Shown piece after piece: positions 44,476 to 56,336 of a DNA stretch of 64,000 nucleotides. The notes under the pieces are model-generated. The model did no database searches, was not told where the DNA came from, and saw nothing but the letters and a program-made list of their open reading frames with translations. Source of the stretch: Aradus depressus (taxonomy: Eukaryota > Arthropoda > Insecta > Hemiptera > Aradidae); NCBI GenBank assembly GCA_963662175.1, contig OY759221.1, positions 22,927,027 through 22,991,026 of the forward strand, in the 5' to 3' direction. Made by a program: the position numbers and the translations under genes. The stretch's first letter is position 1; every line of letters begins with the position of its first letter.

Positions 44476-45349
44476 TGACATTTGCCATTTTTTGCCGACC
44501 AAAATTTTTACTTCCTCATTTCTAGGGACTCAGCTGCTCCCCATGAAATATGAGTACACTCAGAAGCCTATGTGTTTCCCCGTTTAACCCCAACATTCCC
44601 TGAAAGTTTTTTCAGTTTAAAATAAATAGTTTAAAAAATAATAAACAAATAAATATTAATAATATTTATTTTTAAATAACAATAAATAAATCTGATAACA
44701 ACAAAGACATTGGACTTTTGGCGGACATTTTTTAGCTGGTTTTTGTCATTCTGTAGTGAGTAACAAGTATTAAGGAGCAACGAATATACGAACGAGGTGT
44801 TCAATGTGCTACTAAATGAATAAAAATGGTGTAAATGATAATGAATAAACTAGATGGTGTTATTACCTAAATAAACTAAATATTATTGTTGTGTAAGTGG
44901 ACTTATTTTTGTGTTCACGTTTACATTAACTTTTCTTTATAATAAACACAGACAATGAGCAATTGGTGAATTATTAACAAGCCGCCCTTCATAAAATTCT
45001 GTACATCAAGAAAGACAATGCATTGGATTCGATCAATTTTTCCCGAAAATTTAGTGAATTTATGTAGAACGGCGTTTGCGCCACGCTGTCAATTTCAATT
45101 TATTAGAATCCCCCCCCTCTAATCCCCGTTTAGAATACCTCAGAGATATCACACTTTCGAACATTTCTTGTCAAGACCTTTGAAACGACGTGCTACTCAA
45201 TATTTGTTAAAAAAAAACAATTTCGCCTCCCTCTCAGCCAATTAAATTTAGTACGCCAAATAGCCAAATGTCGTGCTATCTCCGCAATATGAATAAAAAC
45301 TAAATTTTACTTCAATCTAGTTAGTTATTACGTTTGTTATTGCTTCACT
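44476..45349. other. No gene seen
   Basis: Unassigned AT-rich sequence without a supported frame. Confidence 0.45.
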
Positions 45350-45455
45350 CATGTCTGGAGTTCAACTACGAACCATATCGCCTACTACCAGAGCGCCCTG
45401 TTACTGGTGAACCTGAGTCCGACTCTACTGTTGGAGTCCTAAATTTTGCCTACCG
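45350..45455 (-). mobile_element. tRNA-derived SINE fragment
   Basis: Minus-strand piece: CATATCGCCTACTACCAGAG, then ACTGTTGGAGTCCTAAATTT. Confidence 0.7.
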
Positions 45456-45729
45456 CCATTCTGTAACTAACTGACAGAAAATTTGAATTTAGTCATGTAG
45501 GCACATGAATAATTATGTAATTTTTTTTATATTGAAATTTTTCGATTTGAGAGAACTTCTCTAAATTGTACTTCCTCGACCAACCAGTTGTTTTTTCTAA
45601 TCTTTGTGTGAATCCTTTTCCGCAGTTGCTGTTCAGAACTGCTGCTGGAGTCTGAATTAGGACAACATAGCCTCTACTGTACGAATGAGTCTCTGGTAGT
45701 TTCAAATGTAAGTAAACTATCATGTATCA

Positions 45730-45732
<3 letters not shown>

Positions 45733-45811
<79 letters not shown>
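45733..45811. repeat. (TA)n microsatellite
   Basis: Long TA run with one slip. A second run at 46781-46808 sits at the junction of the tandem duplication that follows. Confidence 0.9.
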
Positions 45812-45816
<5 letters not shown>

Positions 45817-46776
45817 CTAGTTATTATTGTATTCTAAATATAATTAGCATCTATCCATGTTAATAAATTGATTATAACCATTGCAAGGTTTTCTTTGTTG
45901 TAAAAAACGACTAATATCACAAAAAATAGAGTTACATTGGCTGTTTATATTTGAAATTTTCTTGGTATTGAACGTTACTAAAACCGAGATTTCTAAAGAC
46001 GATAAATAACAATGGTTTCGTTAAAAAAAAAAAATTGACCGTCGTTTTTACAAAATTATTTAATGATTGTTCTATGGTGGAGGAACCCGTAGATCCTTGT
46101 TTTGAGACCAGTTGTAAATTCAATAGTAAAATCTGGTTGATAAGCAACACTTCATTGGCTTAGTTTCCCAAATTTATTTATTTTTTAGTTAGCAAAATTA
46201 GCAAAACGGAACACTTATGGATAAACTTCGGTGTCCGTCTGTCACAGGCAATCTCTGAAACTATTCAACGTAAAAATTTGAAATTTAGCACAGAGATTTA
46301 GTGTAGTGACCCAATTATAGACGTTAGTATATTATAGTATAAAAAGTTGAATTTTGATTCGGGGGGATAATATCAGGGGGTAAATTGGGAAATGAAAAAA
46401 AACAAAATGTTTTTTCAAGGACATCGTGTAGGGTATCAAATGAAAGCTTATTGAAGCACAAATTCAACAATATATATGAAGGGCTTAGTTTCAAAACGGG
46501 CTAAGTCCACTTTTGTAAATTTTGAGAAAACAACTAATAACTCTCCAGGTGCATGAATATTCAAAAAAATAGAAAACACTATATTTGGCGTATTGCTAAT
46601 GGAAATAATTTTTAATTTCTATAGTCCGGCTACTTTTTGTAAGTGAATACACACAGAAAACGAAAAAAAATGTTTGGACTTAGCCGGCTTTGAATCTAAG
46701 CAAGTTGACTTTCCAGAATAAATAAATGGACTTAGCCGGGTTTGAAAATAAAATACGAATTTATTCAATTTTGTAT

Positions 46777-46783
<7 letters not shown>
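45783..46783. repeat. 998-bp tandem duplication, copy 1
   Basis: From the TA run through ATATCTAGTTATTATTG to GTATTAAATAT. All stretches compared by eye, including a 12-A homopolymer, are identical to copy 2 at an offset of 998 bp. Contains the first part of a repeat C copy and part of an inserted CTTAGCCGG element. Confidence 0.9.
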
Positions 46784-46814
<31 letters not shown>

Positions 46815-48260
46815 CTAGTTATTATTGTATTCTAAATATAATTAGCATCTATCCATGTTAATAAATTGATTATAACCATTGCAAGGTTTTCTTTGTTGTA
46901 AAAAACGACTAATATCACAAAAAATAGAGTTACATTGGCTGTTTATATTTGAAATTTTCTTGGTATTGAACGTTACTAAAACCGAGATTTCTAAAGACGA
47001 TAAATAACAATGGTTTCGTTAAAAAAAAAAAATTGACCGTCGTTTTTACAAAATTATTTAATGATTGTTCTATGGTGGAGGAACCCGTAGATCCTTGTTT
47101 TGAGACCAGTTGTAAATTCAATAGTAAAATCTGGTTGATAAGCAACACTTCATTGGCTTAGTTTCCCAAATTTATTTATTTTTTAGTTAGCAAAATTAGC
47201 AAAACGGAACACTTATGGATAAACTTCGGTGTCCGTCTGTCACAGGCAATCTCTGAAACTATTCAACGTAAAAATTTGAAATTTAGCACAGAGATTTAGT
47301 GTAGTGACCCAATTATAGACGTTAGTATATTATAGTATAAAAAGTTGAATTTTGATTCGGGGGGATAATATCAGGGGGTAAATTGGGAAATGAAAAAAAA
47401 CAAAATGTTTTTTCAAGGACATCGTGTAGGGTATCAAATGAAAGCTTATTGAAGCACAAATTCAACAATATATATGAAGGGCTTAGTTTCAAAACGGGCT
47501 AAGTCCACTTTTGTAAATTTTGAGAAAACAACTAATAACTCTCCAGGTGCATGAATATTCAAAAAAATAGAAAACACTATATTTGGCGTATTGCTAATGG
47601 AAATAATTTTTAATTTCTATAGTCCGGCTACTTTTTGTAAGTGAATACACACAGAAAACGAAAAAAAATGTTTGGACTTAGCCGGCTTTGAATCTAAGCA
47701 AGTTGACTTTCCAGAATAAATAAATGGACTTAGCCGGGTTTGAAAATAAAATACGAATTTATTCAATTTTGTATTAAATATTGGACTTAGCTGGTTTTGA
47801 AAATAACATTTTTTAAATATACATTTTTTATTAATGTTCATTAAGAAAACATTTTTTTTTTTTCGGCTGTCTTTGTTACTAAAAGTTGGGAAATATCTCA
47901 AAAAACATTTTCCTGAAATATCTCCGATTTAAATTTTTTTGGACAGCCGGTTTTGAAACTAAGCTCTTCATATGATGTATTTTTTTATGCATTTTGTAAA
48001 CCTTTTTCTGGAAAAATGCTTAAAAATTGCTGTCCCCCCACCTTATCACCAAAAGGGTAACTCAGAAAAATCTGAAAAAAATCATGAACATTGAGTGTAG
48101 ATTAAGGCCAAATTATCAGGATTGAAAAATTCTAGCGCGATAAGTTCTCATAAATAATTTAATTGTTTATTTCCTTATAACTGCTGAACCATTGGTTTAA
48201 CTATTAATAATTTAAGTGAGGGGTTTAGTATGGAACACTGTGCAAGTATAGTTTGCACTT
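46190..48260 (+). repeat. Repeat C copy split by a CTTAGCCGG element
   Basis: AAAACGGAACACTTATGGAT at 46200 and again at 47200 (duplication) starts repeat C, which resumes at ~47965 with ATGATGTATTTTTTTATGCA. Between lies an insertion bounded by GGGCTTAGTTTCAAAACGGG and CCGGTTTTGAAACTAAGCTC as inverted ends. Its interior repeats GGACTTAGCCGG-TTTGAAA several times. Confidence 0.7.
46784..47781. repeat. 998-bp tandem duplication, copy 2
   Basis: Direct repeat of copy 1. After GTATTAAATAT the original sequence continues with TGGACTTAGCTGG, so copy 2 is joined to the true right flank. The 72-codon minus frames in both copies are identical and are not taken as genes. Confidence 0.9.
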
Positions 48261-48581
48261 CGATTTCTTTTAATGTAGACATTTCTTCAGGTCGGATGTC
48301 AGCGTCACTTCCTTCTCTCCATACAACGTTGCTGCTTCCTTAGCAGCTATATCGGCTGTAGTGTTACCTTCAATTTCATATCTGAGGACACTTAGCAAAA
48401 GATTAAGGTTTTATGTACCTTTTCACAATTTGCCAGTTCATTTTTAAGATCCTGTGACTATAAATTTTTTCAGTGAAAATACACAACGCGGTGTTTATGA
48501 ACCATGTATATTTTATCTTATTGACTAATATTGTTCGGGGCATCATCCTAGATTGATGAAGTAATCAGACTAACGTACTTA
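48261..48581. other. No gene seen
   Basis: Short unassigned stretch between repeat C and the Tc1 element. Confidence 0.4.
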
Positions 48582-48814
48582 CACTACCAGTCAAAAGTAT
48601 TTGCCCACCTTTATTTTCTTAAAAAATACATATTTAAAGAGTTAGAAAAACATTTTTTGAACCAAAAAATAAATATTTATAATAATAATTTATAATTTAT
48701 AATAATAAACAGAAATGAAAAAAATAAAACAATTTAAAACTTAAACAGCTTATTTATTGATATGGCAGCCATTACAGCTTTACATATTCTTTTTTTTTTT
48801 TTTTTTTTTTTTTT

Positions 48815-49797
48815 ATTTTATTCTATTTGCAATCTATATACAATATATACTGTAATGATCCATATTGTGCCATTACATGAAGATTTAATAAATGGAAATT
48901 AAGGTACTAAATTGCAATCATTTTATTAGACCTAAGGAAGGTTACTGGGGGTTATCAAATCGATTTGTACCAGGGTCGATATAGTATCAAAATATATCAA
49001 TTCATTCATTTCAATTATGTAATAAAATTAAATGATAACCTAATAATGTGTTAACAATAAATGTAAGCAATTAGGATTGTATACGGGAATATGATAGTGT
49101 TATAAAAAAAACCAGATGTTTAGTAGTTTAAAGGCTGTAAAAATTGTGGCCAATGAGAGAGCGGAATCCAAAACGAGAGAGAAGTGGTCTGTCCCCTCGT
49201 GGTAGATGTATGAGAGAACTGTGCAGAGAGAGATGGTTCAGTGAAAGTGAGTGTAGTGAATAGTAGAAAATGTCAGTGATTTCTTAAAAGCTGTGGTAAG
49301 AAGGAAGAAAGGTACTGAGGGGAAGTATCCCGGAGAACTCCAACCACAAAAGAAATGGAGAACACGACGATTATTAGCTAAAACACTTGGAATCCAGAAG
49401 AGAGGAGAGGACGTGGCCGCAATTGCGACAACCCATACTCAACTTACCACGTTGGAAACATCATTTCACCAACAGGCACAATAGAAGAAAAGAGAGATGT
49501 CCCGCAGGTTTAGTTAAATGTTGTGTAAACAAAAAAAAATATCTATGTGTGTATATTTCTGTGTCACTAACCCATAAAAACATGTCTTTATGAATTTTAA
49601 ATATATAAAATGTAACAAATTATTTTAAAGTTTTTATTTTTTTATTTATAAAAAAATATATAACCAGGTCATATGTTAAGCTCAAATAAGTGAACGTTAC
49701 AATACATAATAAGCAAATATGTGGTAAAAGAAAAATATAACGTCACTTGATGGGAGAAGCCAGCCAGCGCTGACACTCCCTCGAAAGTTAATTGTCA
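48815..49797 (-). other. LINE 3' region
   Basis: About 1 kb between the ORF2 stop and the poly(A) tail. Short frames on the plus strand here (49293-49593) have no motif and lie antisense in the element. Confidence 0.55.
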
Positions 49798-52506
49798 TTA
49801 TTCACTTTCCTCCGAGAGAAGATCGCGAGGCCACCTCCTGTTCAAGCGGCGGGGAGGATTGTCAGGATGGGAATGAGAGGAAAGGTCTTGTGCGAGAGGA
49901 TTTGAATGGGAAGAAAGGTTTCGGTGGAATGATTGGAATCGGGATTTGATTAATTCATTTACAGTGGGAATACTGAGATCTCTGTGTAGGACTTTATTGG
50001 TGACATAGAAAGGAGCGTTGACAATTCGTCGGAGGAGTTTGTACTGGAATGCTTGGATACGATTGATGTTGGATTGTTTAGCTGTACCCCAAAGTTCGAG
50101 TCCGTAAATCCAAATTGGACGTATAATGGTCTTGTAAATCGTAAGTTTGTTGTTAGTCGTCAGTTTCGATTTTGGTCCAAGTAGTCGACGTAACAGTCCG
50201 TATCTTCGATTCAGTTCTTGTCGTTTAAGTCGTGTATGTGGGTTCCACGTAAGTCTACTGTCTAGGTAAAACCCGAGATAGCGGACTTGGTTTGAAGAGG
50301 GAATCAGGATGTTGTTAATGATGACGGGAGGACAGGATTGACGGCGTAGGGTAAATGTGACTTGAACACATTTGTGCTCATTTAATTTAATTCTCCAGAG
50401 GTTGCACCACCTCTCTATTTCAGTGAGGTGCTCCTGGAGGATGAGTGAGGCTACAGCAGGATCAGGATTGGTGGAAAGGATTGCTGTGTCGTCAGCGTAA
50501 GTCGTCAGTAATGTCTGAGGATGGATAGGAATGTCGGCAGTATATGTATTGTAAAGGATGGGACCTAGGATGCTACCCTGTGGGACACCGGCCCGAATAG
50601 GTATGAGTTCTGAGTACTCAGAGCCTACTCGGACCTTGAAATGGCGATCACTAAGGTAAGATTTCAGGATGAGGTAGTAGGTACTGGGAAGGAAGTGTTT
50701 CAGTTTGAAGAGCAGCCCCGGGTGCCAGACTCGATCAAAGGCTTGCGCCACGTCGAGAAAGGCGCCCGTGCAATACTCCTTGCATTCTAATGCATTAGAT
50801 ATGCAATCGACAACCCGAAAACACTGTTGGGTAGTGGAATGTTCAGGACGAAATCCAAACTGGTGTTTAGGTAAAATGGATTAAGATTCAAGGATTGGGA
50901 TAAAACGTTTCAACAAGAGTTTTTCAAGGATTTTAGAGAAGATTGGGAGCAAGCTAATAGGACGGTAGGAAGAGACATCAGAGAGAGGTTTGTTGGGTTT
51001 GGGAATAACAGAAAGGATGGAATACTTCCATTGGACAGGAAAGTAGGTAGTTCTGAGGACTGAGTTGTATATAAGGGTGAGGAATAGGACAGCTTTGCGG
51101 GGAAGGTTTCGTAGGATTTTCCCTGTGATCAGGTCAAATCCAGGAGACTTACGGATTGGAATTTTATTTAGAATGTGTTGTACATCAGAGGGATGAAAGG
51201 CCTTTGGCGGAGGAGAGAGAGGCAAAGGACTGGTAAGGAACTCTTCAACTTCTGAAGTATGAAGGGCGTTATAATCAGGATGGGGTGTGAACGTATTTTT
51301 GAGGTGAGAGGCAAAGAGCTGAGCCTTCTCCTCGTCGGATCTGACCCAGGAGCCATTTTGCTTGATGGGATAGGATAAAGGACTATATTTTAGAATTTTT
51401 CGGGTTGCAAACCACAGGGAATTATCTTTGGTGGAAAGGGAAGCTAGGTATTCATTATAATTTTCGGAGCGGAATTGTGAAAGTTGGATTTTGAGGTTTC
51501 GGGAAAGGTTATTGAAGGCAGTTTTGTCGGAAGGATACCGTGTTCGTTGCCATAGGGCACGAGCGCGGCGTTTTTCTGAAAGGAGAAGTTGGATGTGGCG
51601 AGGAAGAGGAGGGTTCGGGTTTGAAACTGTAGGAGGAGTAGGAGTAGATGAAGCGTTCCAAGCACAGTCCTGTATGGCTTTAGTGAATTTTTGTACGGCT
51701 TCATCTAAGTCCTCAGGAGTTTTAAGGATTACATTTAAGTCAATTTGGTTTTCTAAGGAGGTTCTGAAGAGGTCCCAATTCACTGGGCCGGGAGTTAAGG
51801 AAGGCTTTGATGGGACAGATAACGGGGTTAGACCAACGGTGAGGAGAACAGGACTATGGTCTGAGGATAAGTCGGGGAAGGAATAGGTAGAGGAGAATAA
51901 GGATCCTGTGCCAGATCCAACAAAGAAGTCTACGAGGTCTGGGTTGCGGTTAGGATCAGTAGGCCAATAGGTGGGAGAGCCGGGGGAGTAGATGTCATAG
52001 TGTTGGGTGTTAATAACATCGTTTAGGATTCGTCCTCGGAAATTTGGAACTCTGCTTCCCCATTGGTGGTGCTTCGCATTGAAGTCACCGCCAACGATGA
52101 AGCGAGGCCCCAGGGATCGGAAAAGGGTGAGGAACTCGTGATGGGGAATGAGTTTACTGGGAGTACAATATACTGCCGAGATAGTGACAGGGAAGGGAAA
52201 AAGTGACAAGGAGATCGTAGCGATTTGGAATGATTCTGTAGCCTGTGAGGAGAAAAGGTGATGGGATAAGGACTGTTTGATAAGGATGAGTGCGCCACCT
52301 CGGGCCCTATCTCCTGGGTAGTCAGACCTGTAGCTCCGGTATCCTGGGATACTGAAGTACAGGCTGGTTGTCAAGTGGGTCTCCGTAATGAGAGCGATGT
52401 CTACATGTCTGTCAGTTAGTAGTAGTTCTAGTTCTTGTCTATGGGGTAACAGCCCATTCGAATTCCAAAGGAGGATCTGGAGAGGAAAGGAATTTAAAGG
52501 GATCAT
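49798..52506 (-). pseudogene. LINE ORF2, endonuclease-reverse transcriptase with one stop
   Basis: Polyprotein that nicks target DNA and copies the element RNA. The N-terminal half is an APE-like endonuclease with LLWNSNGLL, ITETHL (catalytic E), GGDFNAKH and SSDHSPV. The reverse transcriptase follows: SYRPISLLPIFSKILEKLL, then a TAA at 50883-50881, then in the same frame KHQFGFRPEHSTTQQ, FDRVWH, GVPQGSILGP, YADDTAIL and a thumb/connection region ending near 49798. The only defect seen is that TAA. No RNase H domain follows. Sequence and order fit the Jockey clade. Confidence 0.9.
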
Positions 52507-53801
52507 CGGGAGGATTCGGGTAGGAGTTTAGAGACGAGGAAGCTTAACATCGATATGAGAGGGGTGATTAACGACTTAAAGTCATTGAGAAAGGAGGTGA
52601 GGTGACTGATAACATCAGGGGTTGAGGATGTAGGGAGCTGGCTGGATGGGAGAGGATGAGGAAGGTTTTTTGGCTGTTGGGGGTAGTGAGAGGTAGGAGG
52701 TGGATAGTGATAGGTAGGAGGTGGGTAGTGAGAGGTAGGAGGTGGCTGTGTTCGTGGTGGGCTGGCCACTTGGGCGTAGGACCGGGGAAGTGAGGAGGTG
52801 GCTCTGGGCTGACGGGCTGCAGCTGGCTGGAACCTGAGCTGGGGCACTGGTCTCAATGGTGGCGGTGGGACTGGTAAAGGAGCCGTCGGTGTCTTCATGG
52901 GGGGTTTGGCTTCCGCTTGCCTCTTCTTCATACGATCTTGTATTTCTCTGTGGACCTGGCAACCCCTGTAGTTGGCTGGGTGGTTATCCCCGCAAAGGAC
53001 GCAGATCGCGGGTTCAATACGGTCCTTCTTAGCACAGTCCGCCGAAAGATGATTGCCCGGACACTTCACACACCTGGGGGGATGGTGGCAGTAAGAGTGT
53101 GTGTGGCCATACTCCTGGCATTTTGTGCATTGAGGGATATCTTTTCTGCGTCGCGGTTCCTCGACCTGTATTCTTGTGTACAGTAAATACTGTAACTTAA
53201 ATATTTCTTTGCTCTTTTCACTTATAGCCAAGTCCACGAAGAAGAGGGGAAGAGGTGTCTTATAGATAGGATGACGCACATTACTAACGTTTTTCACGCT
53301 GAACCCGTGCTTTTGAAAAAGCGCCGATTTAATCTCATCGGGTTGCGTTGAATGGTGCAGTCCTCTTATTACTACCCGGTAAGACCTATCTTCCCGAAGC
53401 TAACAATGAAAGTCCGCCTCGGTGTCTTCAAGATGCTTCACAGTCTTTCTGAAGGTGTCGCTGTCTTGGGGGTAAACGACTAGGTCGTAGAGACGGGAGC
53501 GGCACGTGAAAGTCCCCTCTCCAACAGTCCTAATTAGCTGGGAGCAGAACTTTTTGAAGTCTGAGATGTTTTTCACAACGATAGGAGGTGGCTTGGGGAC
53601 TTGGGCGTTGGCGGGTTGCTGGGATGTGGAGGGAGGGGGAAGGCTGGCTTCATCCTCTGAGGTTTCTCCTTCCGTGTTTTTGGCTTGTTTAGTTTGGGGT
53701 GAACCTGTTTTATTCGCATCTGGAGCTTTCTTGTAGGTTCGCTTCCGTGCTTTACTACTGACGACATTGAATCCTGAATTGTCGTCTTGAACATCATCCA
53801 T
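52503..53801 (-). pseudogene. LINE ORF1, Gag-like zinc-knuckle protein with one stop
   Basis: Nucleic-acid binding protein of the retrotransposon particle. The frame runs from ATG at 53801 and is open except for a TAG at 53402-53400, then continues in the same frame to 52503. Order: basic and Ser/Pro-rich N terminus, a PRE_C2HC-type region (RVVIRGLHHS... FFVDL), three zinc knuckles and a Pro-rich tail. The knuckles are CTKCQEYGHTHSYC (C-x2-C-x4-H-x4-C), CVKCPGNHLSADC (C-x2-C-x3-H-x4-C) and CVLCGDNHPANYRGC (C-x2-C-x3-H-x6-C), the arrangement of Jockey-clade ORF1. 432 codons in total. It overlaps ORF2 by ATGA. Confidence 0.88.
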
Positions 53802-54204
53802 TTTTAGAAATAAATAAAGTAATGATAATTAATAATAATAAAATGATTAAAAAAAAAAAAAGTACGAGAGGCAGCCTTGAACTCGGTACCTTCCAGTTAG
53901 AAGGGACACCGTCTAGCTCCTACTCCACGGTGACAGTGATAGAAATGGAGCCAGAACCATATATAGAGTATCACTTGAGTGCCCGGCAGACAGGACTTGA
54001 CAGGATCGGCGTCACTCACTACACATTTCGAAATTTAAAAAATAGAAAAAACAAAAAGAAACTGTTAGTTACTCACTATTCATCCCAAAAGTCTAGATAG
54101 TGATGCACAAAACAAAACAATAATTCACAAAATCATAGACAATTTGAAGTCGAGACAGCACGAAAATAAGTACGTGTTTCCACCTCGGGAGCTGGTGGGG
54201 CACT
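53802..54204 (-). promoter_or_regulatory. LINE 5' untranslated/internal promoter region
   Basis: 403 bp between the 5' target duplication and the ORF1 ATG, starting GTGCCCCACCAGCTCCCGAG on the minus strand. Jockey-type elements carry their promoter here; no specific motif is claimed. Confidence 0.5.
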
Positions 54205-54830
54205 TACATATTCTAAGCATTCTTTTAATAAGTTTCTCCAATTTTTCTGCAGACATTTTCTTTATTTTCATCCTGTAAAATTCTCCAGATATTCTGTTTG
54301 TTAGTTGGAGCTAATCTTCTCACATTCCTATCTAACTTATCCCATAAAAGCTCGATTGGGTTAAGGACGGGAGGCTATGGTGGCCAATTATATTAATTTT
54401 TTCCTGTTGAACCGGATGCTCAAGAAAGCTCTTGCATAGCTTAAAAAAATGTTTTGGATCATTGTCCTGCATGGACACGAACATTTTTCCAATTATTCTT
54501 TGACCATAAGGAATTGCATTCTCCTCCAGGAATTTTTTATATAGTTTTTTTTTTTTCATGATTACTTTAATTTTCACTAAGTGGCTAACTCTGTCCCCAA
54601 CACCCCCAAAGCATTACAGAGCAACCACCAAACTTAATTGTAAGCACGATACAATAATTTTTGTGTCGCTCACCTGATGTTCTTCGAACAAATGTTCGCC
54701 TTCGAAAACCAAAACTCTAAAATTTGGACTCGTCAGTCCATAAGACTTTTTCCCAGTCAGCTCGACTCCAACTGTGCTGTTCTCTTGTCCATGTTAGTCT
54801 TTTGTTTTTTTTATTTACCAGCCATAAATA
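54205..54830 (-). pseudogene. Tc1-like transposase remnant
   Basis: Minus-strand pieces: TWTREQHSWSRADWEKVLWT with the catalytic DESKF, then after frame damage QDNDPKH, then a region replacing the usual SPDLNPIE block (SLPSLTQ). Frameshifts and stops leave no intact DD34E enzyme. Confidence 0.8.
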
Positions 54831-54846
54831 AAAAAAAGAGACCAAC

Positions 54847-55000
54847 ATGAGCAAGAGAACAGAAAAACTCTGGGGAATTTTACAGGATGAATGGAAGAAA
54901 ATTTCTGCAGAAAAATTGGAAAAACTTATTAAAAGAATGCATAGAATATGTAGAGCTGTAATAGCTGCCACATCAACAAAAAGCCGTTTAAGTTTTAAAT
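54847..55000 (+). pseudogene. Inverted copy of Tc1 transposase C terminus
   Basis: The plus frame reads EKLWGILQDEWKKIS, EKLEKLIKRMHRICRAVIAA, the usual last part of a Tc1 transposase, in the orientation opposite to the remnant beside it. Confidence 0.8.
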
Positions 55001-55147
55001 TGTTTTTTAATTTCTGTTTGATTATATTATATCAACATCTTATTATTATAAATATTTCTTTTTTGGTCAAAAAATGTTGTTCTAACTCTTAATTATGTAT
55101 TTAAAAAAATAAATAAAGGTGGGCAAATACTTTTGATTGGTAGTAGT

Positions 55148-55929
55148 TATGTTGTAACTCATTCCACATTACCATAACTAACTTCTAAAAAGTTTGAAGA
55201 TCCTACCGCCATTTCAGATCACTTTGAGAATTTACCTTATTACACTTAAGTGGAATAGTAGGATCTTTAAATAAAAAATGAGTAGGAAAAATAATAATAA
55301 TAAAAAAATATTTGGTTTAAAAAAGATACTTTCATTATATTTTACAAACATTCATTCTTCTTTTTTACAAAATAAATAAACAACTATACTGAGACTACAG
55401 CATCTTCGACAATTTTTAATTTTACATTTTATAAAGAAAACAAAATTGCTAAAAAGAAAGGTTATCAAAATACAAACTCTTATAAAATAAAAATAAATAA
55501 AAATTATATTTATGTTAATAAATTAAAAATAAACAATAAATATTTTGATGATTAGTTTAGCTGTGTTATATAATTTATGAAGAAATAATATTATTAACGA
55601 TACATCACAGAAGTTTTTAACTTAAAAAGAATTTCTATTATGAATATTTAGGGTAATATATTCAGAAAAAATACATTTACAATAGTAAATTTGTAAAGTT
55701 AAAAATTGTCTATTGTACACTGTTTGTATTGATGGCTTCCTCAGAAACAGACAGCAAGTCGAGTTTAGTCTGTATGTAAGCATACATAGAAAGTGTCCTT
55801 AACTAATATTATGTACATAAAGTTATATTATTATATAAAACATACTGAGTTCAGTGGAAGATTTAAGGTATCAGAAGTCGATTTAAGCCTTAATTGAGAG
55901 AAGTTTAGGTATCAATATCGTACAATTTT
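55148..55929. other. 3' flank of gene A, no other gene
   Basis: Very AT-rich. Includes the 3' untranslated region of gene A. Confidence 0.5.
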
Positions 55930-56336
55930 TTAGCCCATCAATCCCAAAATAGAATTTTCCATGCAGACGCCCATTTCCGCCAGTTCGTCTGAGCCAATGC
56001 CACCATTTTCTGGGTCCGCCAAAACAATGATAGTTTTTCCCTTGTTATTCATTGTTGTTCTTGACTTTTCAGAGAAACAATTGGAAAACAATGTATTAAT
56101 AATGGATTCCAGAAAACCAGACGCAGTTCCAGTTCGTTGCATTTCGCCTCCATTAAATGAATTAAAAGCGTCTCGTGTGCACTGTTTAAAATACATTTGG
56201 TTTCTCTGTTTTGCTGATATAGCGTCATCAGATTTCATGTAGTTCCATAGACATGACTTGAAAGAATCGGTTTTGACAAAGTTTTCCACTGTTTCCACAT
56301 CTTCTGTTGTCAATTTTACGCGTTGTTTTGGTGCAC
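55930..56336 (-). CDS. Gene A exon 2
   Basis: 407 bp from the split codon at the acceptor to the stop after LGLMG. Confidence 0.8.

Larger units (their letters stand above)
48791..54204 (-). mobile_element. Jockey-clade LINE, nearly complete
   Basis: 5.4-kb minus-strand non-LTR retrotransposon. The poly(A) tail shows as a T run at 48791-48814. TTACATATTCT lies at 48780-48790 and again at 54205-54215, the target duplication inside the Tc1 element. Order in its own direction: 5' region (54204-53802), ORF1 (53801-52503), ORF2 (52506 to 49798) and a long 3' region (49797-48815). Each ORF is spoiled by a single in-frame stop, so it is recently dead or a sequencing/assembly variant. Confidence 0.9.
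48582..55147 (-). mobile_element. Tc1-like element with two 3' ends, split by a LINE
   Basis: Termini CACTACCAGTCAAAAGTATT at the left and the matching inverted AAATACTTTTGATTGGTAGT at the right, with TA flanking the left end. Without the LINE it would be about 1.15 kb. The right ~300 bp (54847-55147) is an inverted copy of the transposase 3' end (also seen at 54205-54300 plus 48582-48790). The normal 5' end is therefore missing and the element is a fold-back derivative. Confidence 0.82.

Noticed and set aside
45932..47148. Two identical 72-codon frames as a duplicated gene
   Set aside because: Whole 998-bp segment is duplicated including non-coding DNA; frame has no motif.
51491..51886. 131-codon plus-strand frame
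   Set aside because: Antisense shadow of the LINE ORF2.
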